Source of the DNA: Nemophila menziesii
Lineage: Eukaryota > Streptophyta > Magnoliopsida > Boraginales > Hydrophyllaceae
DNA: 64,000 nucleotides
Assembly (NCBI GenBank): GCA_029959085.1
Contig: JARWIR010000010.1
Location: 31,798,731-31,862,730 of the forward strand
Reading direction: 5' to 3'
Positions 45,900 to 58,199 of the stretch are shown one piece after another. The number at the start of each line of letters is the position of its first letter. Within the stretch, counting starts at the first letter, position 1. The translations under genes were made by a program, and so were the position numbers. Under the pieces are notes generated by a model that was not told the origin of the DNA, did no database searches, and saw only the letters and a list, made by a program, of their open reading frames with translations.

Positions 45900-48800
45900 C
45901 TAAGGTGCTTCAAGGAGGTACATAACCTCTCCGGGATGTGGATCCACCGCGTGATTAATATCTTTGCCTCCGTAATAAATCTTCAATCGATGACCGTTTA
46001 CCATGAAGGTACGGTGCTCGATCGGATTCTCAATCTCAATAGCTCCATGAGGCGTGACTTTTGTTCCAACATAAGGACCAGACCATTTTGACCTCATCTT
46101 ACCTGGATAATTGCTGAACTTCGAGTTATATTTAAGGACCTTTTGTCCAACTTCAAACTTCTTCACTCTAATTCGATTATCATTCCATCTCTTTGTATTT
46201 TCTCTGTACAATTTAGCATTCTCATAAGCATGTAATCGAAACTCATCAAGTTCATTTAATTTCATCATTCTATTCTCATCGGCTAAGGTAGGATCTAAAT
46301 TTAATTCAGCTATGGCCCAATATGCACCCAATTCAAGCTCGAGAGGTAAATGACAAGCCTTACCATACACCATTCGATACGGAGATGCACCAGCACGAGT
46401 TTTGAAAGCAGTACGATAAGCTCATAATGCATCATCTAACTTTAAAGACCAATCTTTTCTCGTAGGACCAACAGTCTTCTCTAGGATTGATTTCACTTCG
46501 CGATTTGAAACCTCAGCTTCACCACTGGATTGTGGATGATAAGCAGTAGATATACGATGTCTCATCCCATATTTCTCTAGAACAGTCTTCCAATATTTAT
46601 TCACGAAATGAGATCCTCCATCGCTAATAATCACTCGAGGTGTGCCATGTCAAGTGAAGATATGAGATTTCAAAAACTTAATTACCACTCGTGAATCATT
46701 CGTTGGTAGAGCTACATCCTCTACCCATTTGGACACGTAATCAACAATTAGCAGGATATATAGATTCCCATTGGATGGTACAAAAGGACCCATAAAATCA
46801 ATACCCCACACATCAAATATTTCTACCTCAAGAATGTTATTTCGTTGCATTTCATACCGCTTGGATATATTCAAAGTAAATTGACATCTGCTACACTTCT
46901 TTACATATTCATGACAATCTTTATGTAACGTAGGCCAATAAAAACCAGATTGAAGTACCTTAGCAGCTGTGCGATCACCTTTAAAATGTCCTCCATATGG
47001 TGAATCGTGACAACCTACAATAACTCCATAAATCTCATTCTCAGGTATGCATCTTCTTACCATTTGATCACCACACACTTTGTAGAGGAAAGGGTCCTCC
47101 CAAAAGAACTGTTTAGCACGTGTACTTAACCTCTTCTTATCTTATGAAGTAGCTCATTCAGGAAAAGAACCACTTACCACCAGATTTGCAATATCAGCAT
47201 ACCACGGTGATCCATTAAAGATAGCAAATAAACTTTCATCTGGGAATTTTTCTCGAACTAACTCTGGGCTCGTGTTTGATTCAGAACCTTCAAGACGAGA
47301 CAAATGATCTGCAGCCTGATTCTCACAACCCTTTCGATCTTGAATCTCTAAATCAAACTCTTGAAGCAATAAAACCCATCGGATTAACCTCGGCTTAGCA
47401 TCTTTCTTCTCTATAAGGTACTTTATAGCAGAGTGGTTGGTAAATACAACAATTTTTGCTCCAAGAAGATAGGAACGAAACTTGTCAAAAGCATAAACTA
47501 CCGCTAAAAGTTCCTTCTTAGTCACTGTATAATTAACTTGAGCACTAGTGAAAGTCTTACTCGCATAAATGATAGAGTGAAATACCTTGTTCTTCCTTTG
47601 ACCCAACATAGCACCCATAGCTAAATCACTTGCATCACACATAACTTCAAAAGGAATTTTCCGATCAGGAGGTAACACTATCGGTGTAGTAATAAGCTTC
47701 TCCTTCAACTCTTGAAATGCCTTCATGCAAGCCGCATCGATAAGGAATTTGGTGTCCTTATCGAGTAGGTTACACAAAGGCTATGTAATCTTTGAAAAAT
47801 CCTTGATGAAACGACGATAGAATCCAACATGGCATAAAAAGCTTCTTACCCCTTTTACAGAAATGGGAGGGGGAAGAGTTTTTATTACCTCAATCTTTGC
47901 GCGATCAACCTCTAACCCTGCACTTGAAACTTTATGACCTAACACTATACCTTCTCGAACCATGAAATGGCACTTTTCCCAATTCAACACTAAATCTGTT
48001 TCCTTGCATCTTATTAACACCTTCTCCGAATTCTGTAAACACTCATCAAAGTTATCACCAAATACGGAGAAGTCATCCATAAATACCTCGAGGAAGTTAT
48101 CTATCATATCCCAGAAAATAGCCATCATACATCTTTGAAAGGTAGCGGGTGCGTTACATTATCCAAAAGGCATACTTCGATAGACAAAGGTACCAAAAGG
48201 ACATGTGAATGTGGTTTTGTGTTGATCAGCTGGAACTACATAAATCTAATTATACCTCGAATAAGCATCCAAGAAACAGTAATACTCCCTACCAGCCAAT
48301 TTGTCTAACATCTGATCAATGAAGGGAAGAGGAAAATGGTCTTTCTTAGTAGCCTTGTTCAACTTACGGTAATCCATACAAACTCTCCAACCAACAACTG
48401 TTCTCGTGGAGATGGCTTCATTCTGATCATTGAGGATGGTAGTCATTCCTCCTTTCTTCGGCATGCACTGAACTGGACTAATCCACTCACTACTAGATAT
48501 AGGAAAGATGATTCCCGCATCTAGTAGCTTAATCACTTCTTTCTTCACCACTTCCTTCATTGCTGGCATTAACCTCCTTTGACCTTCAACTGAACGTGCA
48601 CTATCATCTTCAAGTATGAATTTGTGTTGACAATAGGATGGACTAATGCCTTTAATATCAGCAATGGTCCAACCTATGCCTCTTTATTCGCCCTTAGTAC
48701 ACGTAGCAGTTTATCTTCTTGAAAACCTGTTAAATTTGCTGAAACAATAACAGGTAAAGTATTATTAGTACCCAAATACGCATACCTCAAGTGAGCTGGT

Positions 48801-50140
48801 AATGGTTTCTCTTCTAGCTTCGGAGGAGATTCAATGGATGGTTTATGTTTAACGACCATCTCCCCCGGTTCTCTCACAAGTTCATAGGCAGGACGCCTAT
48901 ATTTTGGGTTTTCCGAATTGAGAGCTGCCACTGTTTTGGCAAGCTCTTCCATCATATCAGGTGAGTCTAGTGTCAAAGCAGCCTGCAAGATATCATCATA
49001 ATTAAAACAATCAAATACCTCTTGCGTGGCATGTTCAGCTACATCCATTCGAAAGCAATCTCCTGGAACATCTGGAAATTTCATAGCTCTGAACACATTA
49101 AACTTCACCTCCTCGTCTTGGATCCTCATGGTTAATTCTCTGTTTTCTACATCAATTAAAGTACGCCCCGTGGCTAGGAATGGTCGTCCCAAAATGATGG
49201 GGACATTCCTATCCGCGTCGTATTCAAGAATAACAAAATCAAAGGGAATAACTAAAGTACCTGTCTTAACGAGGACATCTTCGATTCGTCCCTCCAGATG
49301 AACGAGGGATCTATCAGCCATTTGCAAGACCATAGAAGTAGGTCTCAAATCTCCTATTCTCAGGTTACCGAAGATCGATTTGGGCATAAGATTAATACTT
49401 GCACCCAAATTACATAGTGCTTTTCCTTGCCGCTCCTTACCAATCGATATCGGAATTGTAAAACTCCCAGGATCGAGCAACTTAGGTGGAAACTTACTTT
49501 GGCAGATAGCGCTGCACTCTTTGGGTAAACCAATCATCTCATTATCACAATACGGCCTTTTATTGGTTAGGGCTCTCTTCAAAAACTTCATGTATTTCGG
49601 TATATCTTTAATATCTTCAAGTAACGGAATATTTATGTTGAGACCCCTTACCCTATTGATGAATCTCTGATACTCGGCCATATCTCCTTTTTTCTGAACT
49701 CTCGAAGGGAAAGGCGGAGGAGGACGGTTCTCCACAATATCTTTCTTTTTATGAACTTCTGGAATTTTCTCCACCTCTATTACTTCAGGTTCATTTTCTT
49801 TTTCTATCTCCTCCACTACTGATTTTTCTTTATTAATCACTTCTTTTTCTTTCATGACTGGAAATGGGGGTGGAGAAAGTTTCTTACCACTTCTCAACGC
49901 TATGGCATTACAATCTTCGGTTTGTTTTGGGACTTCAGTATCACTAGTGAGTCTTCCTTGTGGACGCTGATTTAATTGTTTCGAAATCTGATACATTTGA
50001 GTCCCCAATAATTTAAGTGCGGCTTCGTGAGCTTGGTGACTCTGAATGGATTGTGCCTGAAGTGCCATTAATTTATCTACTATTATCCGAAGATCTTCCG
50101 TTCCTTCTTGAGGATGAGAGGGCAAGGCTTTTTGATTCAT
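45900..50140 (-). pseudogene. Protease and pol relic of element 2
   Basis: 48674-50140 is open: gag tail, Lys/Glu-rich linker and protease, where the catalytic motif reads ALCNLGASINLMP (Asp replaced by Asn), then the start of RT. RT continues through FMDDF (in 48128-47781), RNase H MCDASD and FTNHSAI (Asp to Asn, 47777-47154), the integrase zinc finger and core (47078-46650, 46634-46422) and the C-terminal tail (46373-45900), which keeps the RSKWSGPYV segment that element 1 has lost by frameshift. Breaks include TGA for Arg before HGTPRV and TGA for Trp before AYRTAFK. Confidence 0.88.
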
Positions 50141-51283
50141 TGTATCATTGTAACTATTTTGAGGAGGTTGCCTTTGAGCTTGATTTCCGTAATTTTGTCC
50201 CCTTGATAGTTATTTTGTGGTCTAGGTTGATAAGTGTTACCTTGGGGACGCGGTTGATAAGCGTAAGTAGGATTAGCTGCCCCATTAGGATTTGAGTATT
50301 GGAAACCCGGATGGTTTCTGTTGGGCTGATATCCTTGTCCACTCGAGTTATAGTTTCCTCTATTAGAAACGAACATCATGGCTTCGTTATTATACTCACA
50401 ATGTTCCTAATCATGGTCTTGAACACCACAATTCGAACACCCATACACTTCTTGCGTAGCATTCACTTTAACCCTTTTACTTGAAAAACCTTCTTTCACG
50501 ACTAGCGTAAGTTGTTTCAATTGTTGTTCCAATGTGGTTAGGAATTTGTTCTCTAAAGAGGTGAACCTTTCTTCAATATTAACATTATGGACTCCCCCTT
50601 TTGCAGGTTTTCTAACAGTATTCCACCCTACTTCATTAGTAACTGTTCGATCCAAAATAATCTTTGCGTGAACGGGAAGAACCTGTAAAAGATGCACCAC
50701 CACATAATAAATCTAAATCTTTTCTAGACTTCCCATCAAGACCGTTATAAAAAATCTTCAATTGTTGTTGTTCTGAAAGGTCATGATTGGGGACTCTTCG
50801 CAAACACTTCTGGAATCTCGACCAACTCCTACCCAACGTTACATCAAATTCTGGTCGAAATTGTGTCAACTAGAGTTGAGCATCTAATCGCATGTTGGAT
50901 GGATAGTACCTGTCGAAAAACGCAGCCTGTAACTGTTCCCAATTAGTAATCTTTCCCGGCTTGATATTAGCTGGGCCAATCCCAAGAGGAGGAGCAAGGA
51001 ATGGTTCTTGTGCTGGACCGATAAGGAACCATGGATCAGCTACTTGGACTTGAACTGGAGGATTAGGAATAACTGGTGGCACTATTGGCTGACCATTTGC
51101 GTCTAGCTGAACTCCTGGTTCATGATTGTTGTGAAGATTAAGATTTTCCATTTCGTTAGCTAGTCTTTCTAATTTTTGTGCTTCTTGTTCTTTCCTTCTC
51201 TTGTTAGCAAGTCTGACTAATGATTCAGGATTATCTAGGATCAGAGGCAATATCTCAAGATCCTTAAAGAGTCTCCTTAGCAT
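50141..51283 (-). pseudogene. gag relic of element 2
   Basis: Starts MLRRLFKDLEILP at 51283. It contains the capsid-type retrotransposon gag signature (WEQLQAAFFDRYYPSNMR, then after a break SWSRFQKCLRRVPNHDLSEQ and IFYNGLDGKSRKDLDLLCGG). The zinc knuckle CSNCGVQDHD is followed by a stop where element 1 has Glu, and the Gln/Asn-rich linker continues to about 50140. This copy shows what the PBS-to-gag deletion removed from element 1. Confidence 0.85.
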
Positions 51284-51387
51284 ACACCAAACCTAAGAAC
51301 CTGAAAAAGATGAACAAACAAGCGTAAAACTGAAAAATAAAAATGCAACTAACACTAAGGGATAAACACCGGGGTCACACGCTACCG

Positions 51388-51405
51388 TCCCCGGCAGCGG
51401 CGCCA
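51388..51405 (-). other. Primer-binding site of element 2
   Basis: TGGCGCCGCTGCCGGGGA, six bases after the LTR end. It matches the complement of the plant tRNA-Asp 3' end except for one base, as I recall that tRNA; Athila-type elements are known to use tRNA-Asp. Confidence 0.75.
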
Positions 51406-51797
51406 AAAACTTGGTGGTCCTTTGTGTGTTTTAAAATAAATGCAATAAGAAAAGAGAACCACAACCGCAAGTGTACAGTTGTCCGAAGTAGTAATAGTGA
51501 TTAAACAGATTCGTTCTCAGGGACGGATTGGTTGACTCTAATGCTTATCAGATAGTGATTAATTGCACGTAAAGCAAGTAAATGATTTTAAGATTGGTTG
51601 TTTGTTTTTCTAATAACTAAGACAATGAATTAAAAGACTAAATTAGTGCAATATAAAGCAAGACGCAAGTAAAAATAGCTGGACGCAAGATATGAGAGGT
51701 AGTACTTGAGCAACGCTAGGGTTTCACCTAAATCTAATCATTCCATGTATTGTTTAAGGGACGAATTCGGTATTAATATTGGTCGGGATTCAATTAT

Positions 51798-51828
51798 CTC
51801 CTTACCACCGTCAGGGTGGACTAAGGAG
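51798..51828 (-). promoter_or_regulatory. Conserved LTR stem-loop, element 2 copy
   Basis: On the minus strand CTCCTTA and TAAGGAG enclose GTCCACCCTGACGGTGG; the inner stem is CCACC/GGTGG. The outer stem differs from element 1 but pairs perfectly. Confidence 0.72.
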
Positions 51829-52020
51829 CTCTTCTCAGGTGCTACAAACCCCGTCAGGGTGAATATAGTCCACCTTCGAATGATTAAAGTCTAATTACCC
51901 AATTGGCCATAGGATTAATTAAGCCTGTCAAGGTCAAATAATTTCTATACTACATTCGTTAATTAATTCTGTACCTAGACCCCCCCGTCAAGGTGATCCA
52001 ATCGCCACTAATTGGAATAG

Positions 52021-53523
52021 TGGTGTCGCCTAGGGTGTGATAAAAATAAGATAAAATTAAGCCAAGAAACTACGCACTCTCACCCTAGACAGGCACAGTA
52101 CTGCAAGTATTACAGGACGTATGCAAGTTTTAATGATAAATAGAGTTCGTTCTCAGTGACTTAAGTGTGTTAATCGCGTGAGTAGAAATTACGAGTAAAA
52201 GTAAATAATTAAAAGACAGAAAATAAAGCAAATAGGAATTCGAGATTGAGAATTAAAACTAGGAAAATAAAGACAATAAAGTAAAAGATTAAGAATATGA
52301 GATGAGAAGTATAGCTCAGGTTTTGCTAGTATGCACTAATCCTTCTAATTCTATCTATAAATCTTGTTAATAAGGGAGAATATTAGCTCTTGGTAATACT
52401 TAGTCAGGATTCTAAATTCCCCAATCTTAGACCTTGAGAGCGACTAAGGGGCTACGTCACAACCAAGAAGTGATTTCAAATAGGGTTATCAAACGCCACT
52501 AAGGCCCTATGCAAATACTGCAATCTTGGTGATACGGTGGTTAAAACAAACCCTAATGACTATCTAGTTAGAAGTATGTTTTGTCAGAACTGCTATCGAC
52601 ACTAGACATTATGTGGTGGTTCAATAGTTAAACACCCTGTCAAGGAGACCATCTAACTACTCTTAAAACAATCCTAAAGTGAATAATTCTAGGAAAGACA
52701 TTAAAGTAAGAAGCTAATATCAGATTAAAACATATAATTCCCAAAGAAACTTAGATAGAAGAATTAGAATTCATAGATTATACATATGCAAAACCCAAGC
52801 TATGGGAAGTTTAGTTCCTACCTGATGGAAATAAACTAAAAGAAATTACAAAAGACATCATCTTGCTCTCTACAATAAATTGGAAGAATAAAACCTTAAG
52901 AACTAATTACTATGAGGCAAGGATGATTTAAAAGTGATATAAGGGTGTATTTATAGGTGTTTAGAAGACCTAATTCGTTTTCTTGAGGAAGAGTTAAGGT
53001 AATGGAATTCTAGCTCAACTCAAATTCGTATGGAAATAAAGATAAACACTGCTGCACCGTTTTGAGTGTATCTTCTTCGTTATTGGTCGGTTTTTGCTCC
53101 ACAAGATACCAAAAGAATCGCAACAGAATTATCTAGGCCCTATAGAAGGAAATCATCAGATTCGGCCTATTTCTTAGGTAAAAATGCCTATCTTTGGACG
53201 TGTATGCAGAATCCCAGATTTAGGCAGCTTTTCCTTTTCCATCTTTTTAGCAATTGTTTCCTTATCTCTAATTACCATGCAAATCTCTTTCCATAAGTTG
53301 TTGTCTTTGACTTGGACTCTAATTAATCTCCATAATTATCTTTAAAGCTACACACTAAATAAAAAATTAGAACCCAATATGCTCTAAAAACATTATTTCT
53401 ACAAATCAAGACACAAAATAGGAAAGTGCACTAAAACTCAAGAAAATCTACATTATTGACTTCTAAATCACTTAAAATGATGTCTCATCCTAACATTAAT
53501 CTATCACAAATGAGGAGACATCA
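52021..53523 (-). mobile_element. Solo LTR nested inside the LTR of element 2
   Basis: 1503 bp, starting TGATGTCTCCTC at 53523 and ending CGACACCA at 52021, with a perfect AATAG duplication at 52016-52020 and 53524-53528. It is a related but diverged family member with a TATA box at 52948-52955. Its stem-loop region (near 52400-52460) is degraded to a CTTAG/CTAAG core. Confidence 0.92.
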
Positions 53524-54464
53524 AATAGACTAAGTACTAAGTCCTAATATTGATTCACGACTTCAATAATAGTCAATTAATGTAAATTAAAGAAAAATAT
53601 TAAATACCCAATTCGATTTCAATTAAAATAATCCCAAATCCAAAAACATAGAATGAAATAGATTGGGGTTCAACCCATTACGCGTTCACAAGTACCAAAT
53701 GAAATTAGCTCATAATCATAAAAAATAAGAAAATAAATTGAAAGGAATTCATAATTGTTTTACAGAATAGAAATAAGAAACCTAATTAGGAAGTTGATTC
53801 GGATGCGAAGTGGAGATATAGTCAGTCTCCAGCTCTTGGCTTCTTCTTGTCCTTGCTTCTGCTTCTTCTCTTCTTGTCTGACTTTTTGAAAATAATGAAT
53901 TGTGTGTAAAATAGAAGTCAAAACCCTTATTTATACTCCAGAATTCGGACTTGGACCTTAGGCTGAGGTTTAAATGAAATAATAAAGGCCCAAGTCCATT
54001 ATCTTAGCCCAAAATCCCGTAACTGCTGCACCAGCCCACTAAATTAGCCCTAGCCGGTTCGTTTCAACTCGGATTGACCTCATTCCAGTTGCTAAAGTTT
54101 CGTAACTCAATGGGGCACGTTTTCTCTTCACAAGTGGCTAAATCTACTCTTAGGTTGGCAACTTTCTAGATTTGCAGCTTTAAAATATCAATTCTTTTGG
54201 GATTTGTCTTCATGCTTTGACTCCATATCACGATCTTTGACTTTATTCTCAGATTCCTCTCCTAGCTAGTATTCAAAACCTACAAACTTTTCACTAAAAT
54301 ACACAATATTACGCGCAAAAGTTTAATAAATTAAAATTACTAGAAACTAAAGAGAAGAATCGGATTATTGCACATTTAGTCCAAAAGTCTAATAAAATAG
54401 TCAGATAATCACCTAATTTGATGTCTCCTAAGCATATAAATATAGAAAAAAAGAGGAGACATCA

Positions 54465-55110
54465 ATAATTATCTTGTTTATGGTATAAGGTCTAATTGAG
54501 TATGACTCACATTAGTCAGGATGAAATAGTATCTAAATTCCCTCACATGTAAATTACTTTTCTACCCTATTAGTCTCTTGTATTTTAGGAAGGTTAAGCA
54601 ACAAGCCCTATTGACTACCTAGTGTGCTAATATCATCCGATAAAAGGAACTAAGCGTTGATATGTTATGTCTGAAAAACCGACCCCCTGTTTAGGTGTTA
54701 GTAAAAAAAACTCATACCACTATACTTGAGCAGGGTATAAATAGGCTATATGCAAAAATATATAAACAATGGATAATAAAGATTCAATTAATTTCAATAC
54801 GTAAAAAGTATCCCAAATCCCCAAAACATGAATAAAAATCATCTAGGGTTCATACCCTTGCAAGTTTTAAGCATAAACTAACTTAGCTCATACTAAATAA
54901 ATTAAAATACAATGGAAATAATACTAGAATCATGTTTCTAGGATAAAATGGAATCAAATTAACCTAAGATATGGGATATATAGGTTGTGAAATGATGGAT
55001 AATGATGGATTTTGGGTGTAAACCCTTCTTTCCTCTTCTCCATGCGCTTGAGCTCTCTCTAGATGAAAAGTATTTTATAATTAAGTTGTGAACAAGATTA
55101 ACGAATTGAA
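54465..55110 (-). mobile_element. LTR fragment of the Athila-like family
   Basis: On the minus strand TATGAGCTAAGTT, AACTTGCAAGGGTATGAACC and a GGGATTTGGGATACT block match the middle of the family LTR, with weak CCTGACT boxes nearer 54500. Both LTR ends are missing. The DNA between 55110 and 55320 is unassigned. Confidence 0.55.
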
Positions 55111-55324
55111 TTGTATTTGGAATCTACTTTTTTGATCCGTCATTTAAATGGAAAAACTTATTTTATAAGATTTTCTAATTAAGTTAATATTTAATAGCAT
55201 TTCCAAATTCATATCACACCAGAAGTTATGTCCTAAAACATGTACATAATATGTGAAAGAGTATGTTCATGTTTATGCATAGGAGTGTTTCTTAGAAGCT
55301 TGCGCTCCGAACATAGGAAGTATT

Positions 55325-56822
55325 TGATGTCTCCATTTATGTGATAGAATAATCTAGTTATGAGACATCATTTTAGGGGTATTTAGTACTTAATTTAGGG
55401 ATTTTCCCATATATTTCTTACTTTGCACTTTCTTGTCTAGTTTTAGGTGTTTTGTTATTTTATGAGCTTTTGCGCGTAAATTGTGTAGCATTTAGGTAAT
55501 GGAAGCTATTACGCCTTGAGATAATGATAAGAAGTGAAAAAAATTAAAGAAAACCCCTCAGTCGCAATTAAGGAAAAGTTTGGATATATTTGGAAATTAA
55601 AGAATCTGCCATGCTGGAAAAACGTTCACTAATCTGAAGCTGCAGAAAATCGGTCATGAATTTGAAGGAGCCTATATAGGGTTAGATAGATTTTTGAATT
55701 GAGGTCATTTTGATAGGTTGTATATTAAATTCTGATAAGTAACGAAGGAGATATGACCAAATCAATCTGCAAGGGTTTATCCTTTCCTACAATTTAGGAA
55801 TACAAATTTTGGTAAGATTAGGACTCCTTAATTTGGGGATTACTCCATATTTAGACCAAGAGGCCTATATATATCCATTCGTACCTTAGAATAATTATTC
55901 TTGACTCCTTACTCAGTCCAAAATACACCAAGAAATCATCGGGAGCAAGTGACAAGACGACAAGAAAGAGTTGGAAGTTGTTCATGCCATTCCAACCTTT
56001 CGCGTTTGTAATTTATTGTCTTTCTTTCTCTAGTATGAACTAAATTTATTTAACTTGAGATTAGCATATTGGTACGAACCATATACTTGTTTTATATCTA
56101 TTTTAATTTGTGATGTCCTTTTACATTTAATTGAAATTAGTAGTGATTAATCTGTTTTTATGTGCTTTGATATATAGTCTGTAGTTTTTGCGGTGTACAA
56201 CGTATAGGATTACCATAGTAGTTGGATGGTCACCGGAAGGCGGTGTTCAACTATTGGAACACCACACAAACGTATAGTGTACGGTAGTTATCCAGACGGG
56301 CTTGCCTAACTAGATTGTCACTAGGGTTTGAGATTAACCACCGAACATTGCGCAGGGTCCCCTTATGCAAGTCCCCTGTAATTGTTAGGTTGCCTCCTAA
56401 GTCCACCTGGAAAGAGGTTAGGAGGAATATAGAATTCTGGCTAGTGGGTATCACACAATTCTTCATTGGGTAATAATTATAAACCAAGGCTAGTGGTGAT
56501 TACTTGCTATATCTCGAGCTAAAATCTCATATTATCTCTCTTCTCTTATTTTTTTTTTTTAGTTTATTTAGTTAATTGTTAGTCTTAAAAAACCAAACAA
56601 ATATTTTACAGTCTTCTAGCATAGTATTCTCCTAACTTCTTTTATTTGCACTTTATATTTGCATTAGTCATAGCTAACTTTCGTAGCCCCTAAGATCGAT
56701 ATTTGTTTTACTTATTCATTACTTGCAAATGACCCATGCACTTACGTAGAGTTTATCGTATTGGGTTAGGGTGGTAGTTCTCTTATTTATATTGTTATTT
56801 TAACACACCCTAACCACCACCA
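55325..56822 (+). mobile_element. Solo LTR of the Athila-like family, right-hand copy
   Basis: 1498 bp, TGATGTCTCC...AACCACCACCA, flanked by GTATT (55320-55324) and GTGTT (56823-56827), a 5-bp duplication with one change. Terminal hairpin TGATGTCTC/GAGACATCA, TATA box TATATATA at 55866-55873, and an 8-bp perfect stem-loop at 56393-56425. No internal region follows. Confidence 0.88.
56393..56425 (+). promoter_or_regulatory. Conserved LTR stem-loop, right-hand solo LTR
   Basis: CCTCCTAA (56393-56400) pairs with TTAGGAGG (56418-56425) around GTCCACCTGGAAAGAGG. The apex is changed from CCCTGACGGGG to CCTGGAAAGAGG, but the inner CCT/AGG pairing remains. Confidence 0.72.
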
Positions 56823-56827
56823 GTGTT

Positions 56828-58199
56828 CTAAATATTAATCATAAGAATTTTACAGTTGATAATTTTGGGATACATAATGCACTTAAAACCTATAACGTGT
56901 TCAAGATAGATGAAAGAGTAAAAACATGTTTTAGAAATTAATATCATGGTAGGATTCTTAATTCAGAATCAAGATATGATAGTGATGAGGAAATCATCAA
57001 AACGTGCATTTTTTATTAAATACACAAAGATTTGTCACATAAAAAACACATGAAAAGGGTAAATTTTCATATATTCTTCCTCTTTTTCATGATAACAAAT
57101 CTTGCAACAATGCACTCCTATAATGATATGAAATGCTAAACAAATGGAGACAAATGTCTTACCCATACAAAATGCATATATTATTTGGGTTTAAAAACAT
57201 TGCATTCTGGCAACATATAAATCTAATATTTTTTCCCTTTGTCTTCATCAAAAAGAGGGTAAGCTATATATGCAAACTAAGCATAATCAAGTGAATATAA
57301 TAACACAAACACCAATGACCCTAAGAGGAAGAATATGCAAGATAAATAAAAACTCACAATCAAAGGACGTCTTCTGAAAACATGATTTTTAAAGATGATG
57401 ATTAATGTGTAAAAAACATATAAAAGACATAGAAGCAAAAAAATAAAAATAAAGAGAGGGATACATACAATTTTTAAACTATGAATTTGGCTTGATCATC
57501 CTATAAAATAATTCCAATTGAGTCTTGATGCTTAAAGCTTTGATACAAGTGATAATTCTATTTCAAACCGAGCTAGTAGCATCTTATACCTTATAATATC
57601 CAATATTTTTCTTATCTAAGAGAGGAAACATCTTTGGCTCAAACTTTAGATTCTTCCTAGGATACGATCAACAGATCCCAATACCCGACATTTCTCCTTG
57701 TACATAAAGAAAGATAATCACTAGATTTTGGAAATAAATATTAGATTTCAAAATCCTTAACTCTACTAACTGTTATCAATGTAGAGTTAGGCTCTGTTGT
57801 CACTTGTTAGGTCCTATAGGGGGGAGGGGTGAATAGGATACTTAAGAAGTATTGCCTAAATAAAAACTTTAACTAAAACTATCTATTAGTTGAAATCAAA
57901 CCAAATCTGACAACTAAAATAGGCAGTTTAACAAACGCTTGTGAATCATGCAATATGGATGATTACGGTTTTGTAAATTAACAAAGATAAGAAAACAAAA
58001 TAATATGTAAATAGATAGGGGATAGAAGACACACAATCATTTATAGTGGTTCACTACCTTACATCCACTACCTAAGATAGCCACCTTAGGATCTTAAGAC
58101 TCTACACTAAGTTTCTCATTTTCTTAAGGTGATCCGCTCCACACCTTCCTTCTTTCCTGGTTACCGAAGCTTTAGTTGGTTTTATCTACTTCGAGATAC
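56828..58199. other. Unassigned DNA, probably old transposon sequence
   Basis: No ORF with a domain. A phrase near 57808-57842 (GTTAGGTCCTATAGGGGG, then GGTGAATAGG) resembles a boundary seen in plant repeats, but no partner end is found. Confidence 0.3.

Larger units (their letters stand above)
43453..54464 (-). mobile_element. Athila-like retrotransposon, older truncated copy (element 2)
   Basis: Same organisation as element 1, in reverse: 5' LTR 51412-54464 (interrupted by a nested solo LTR), complete PBS 51388-51405, gag-pro-pol 51283-45900, GC-rich repeat, ORF3 relic 44829-43538. The copy stops abruptly at about 43452, in the segment equivalent to 35490 of element 1, and has no 3' LTR in the window. 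Many stops and frameshifts mark it as much older. Confidence 0.9.
51412..54464 (-). repeat. 5' LTR of element 2, split by a nested solo LTR
   Basis: The LTR starts TGATGTCTCC at 54464 and ends GGACCACCA at 51412. Removing the nested LTR and one duplication copy leaves about 1545 bp, close to element 1. It has the terminal hairpin (TGATGTCTCC and GGAGACATCA, 54419-54464), a TATA box at 53928-53935, and the stem-loop at 51798-51828, where CTCCTTA pairs with TAAGGAG. Confidence 0.9.

Noticed and set aside
57790..57850. Start of another LTR element at GTTAGGTCCTATAGGGGG
   Set aside because: No second LTR, PBS or duplication could be paired with it.
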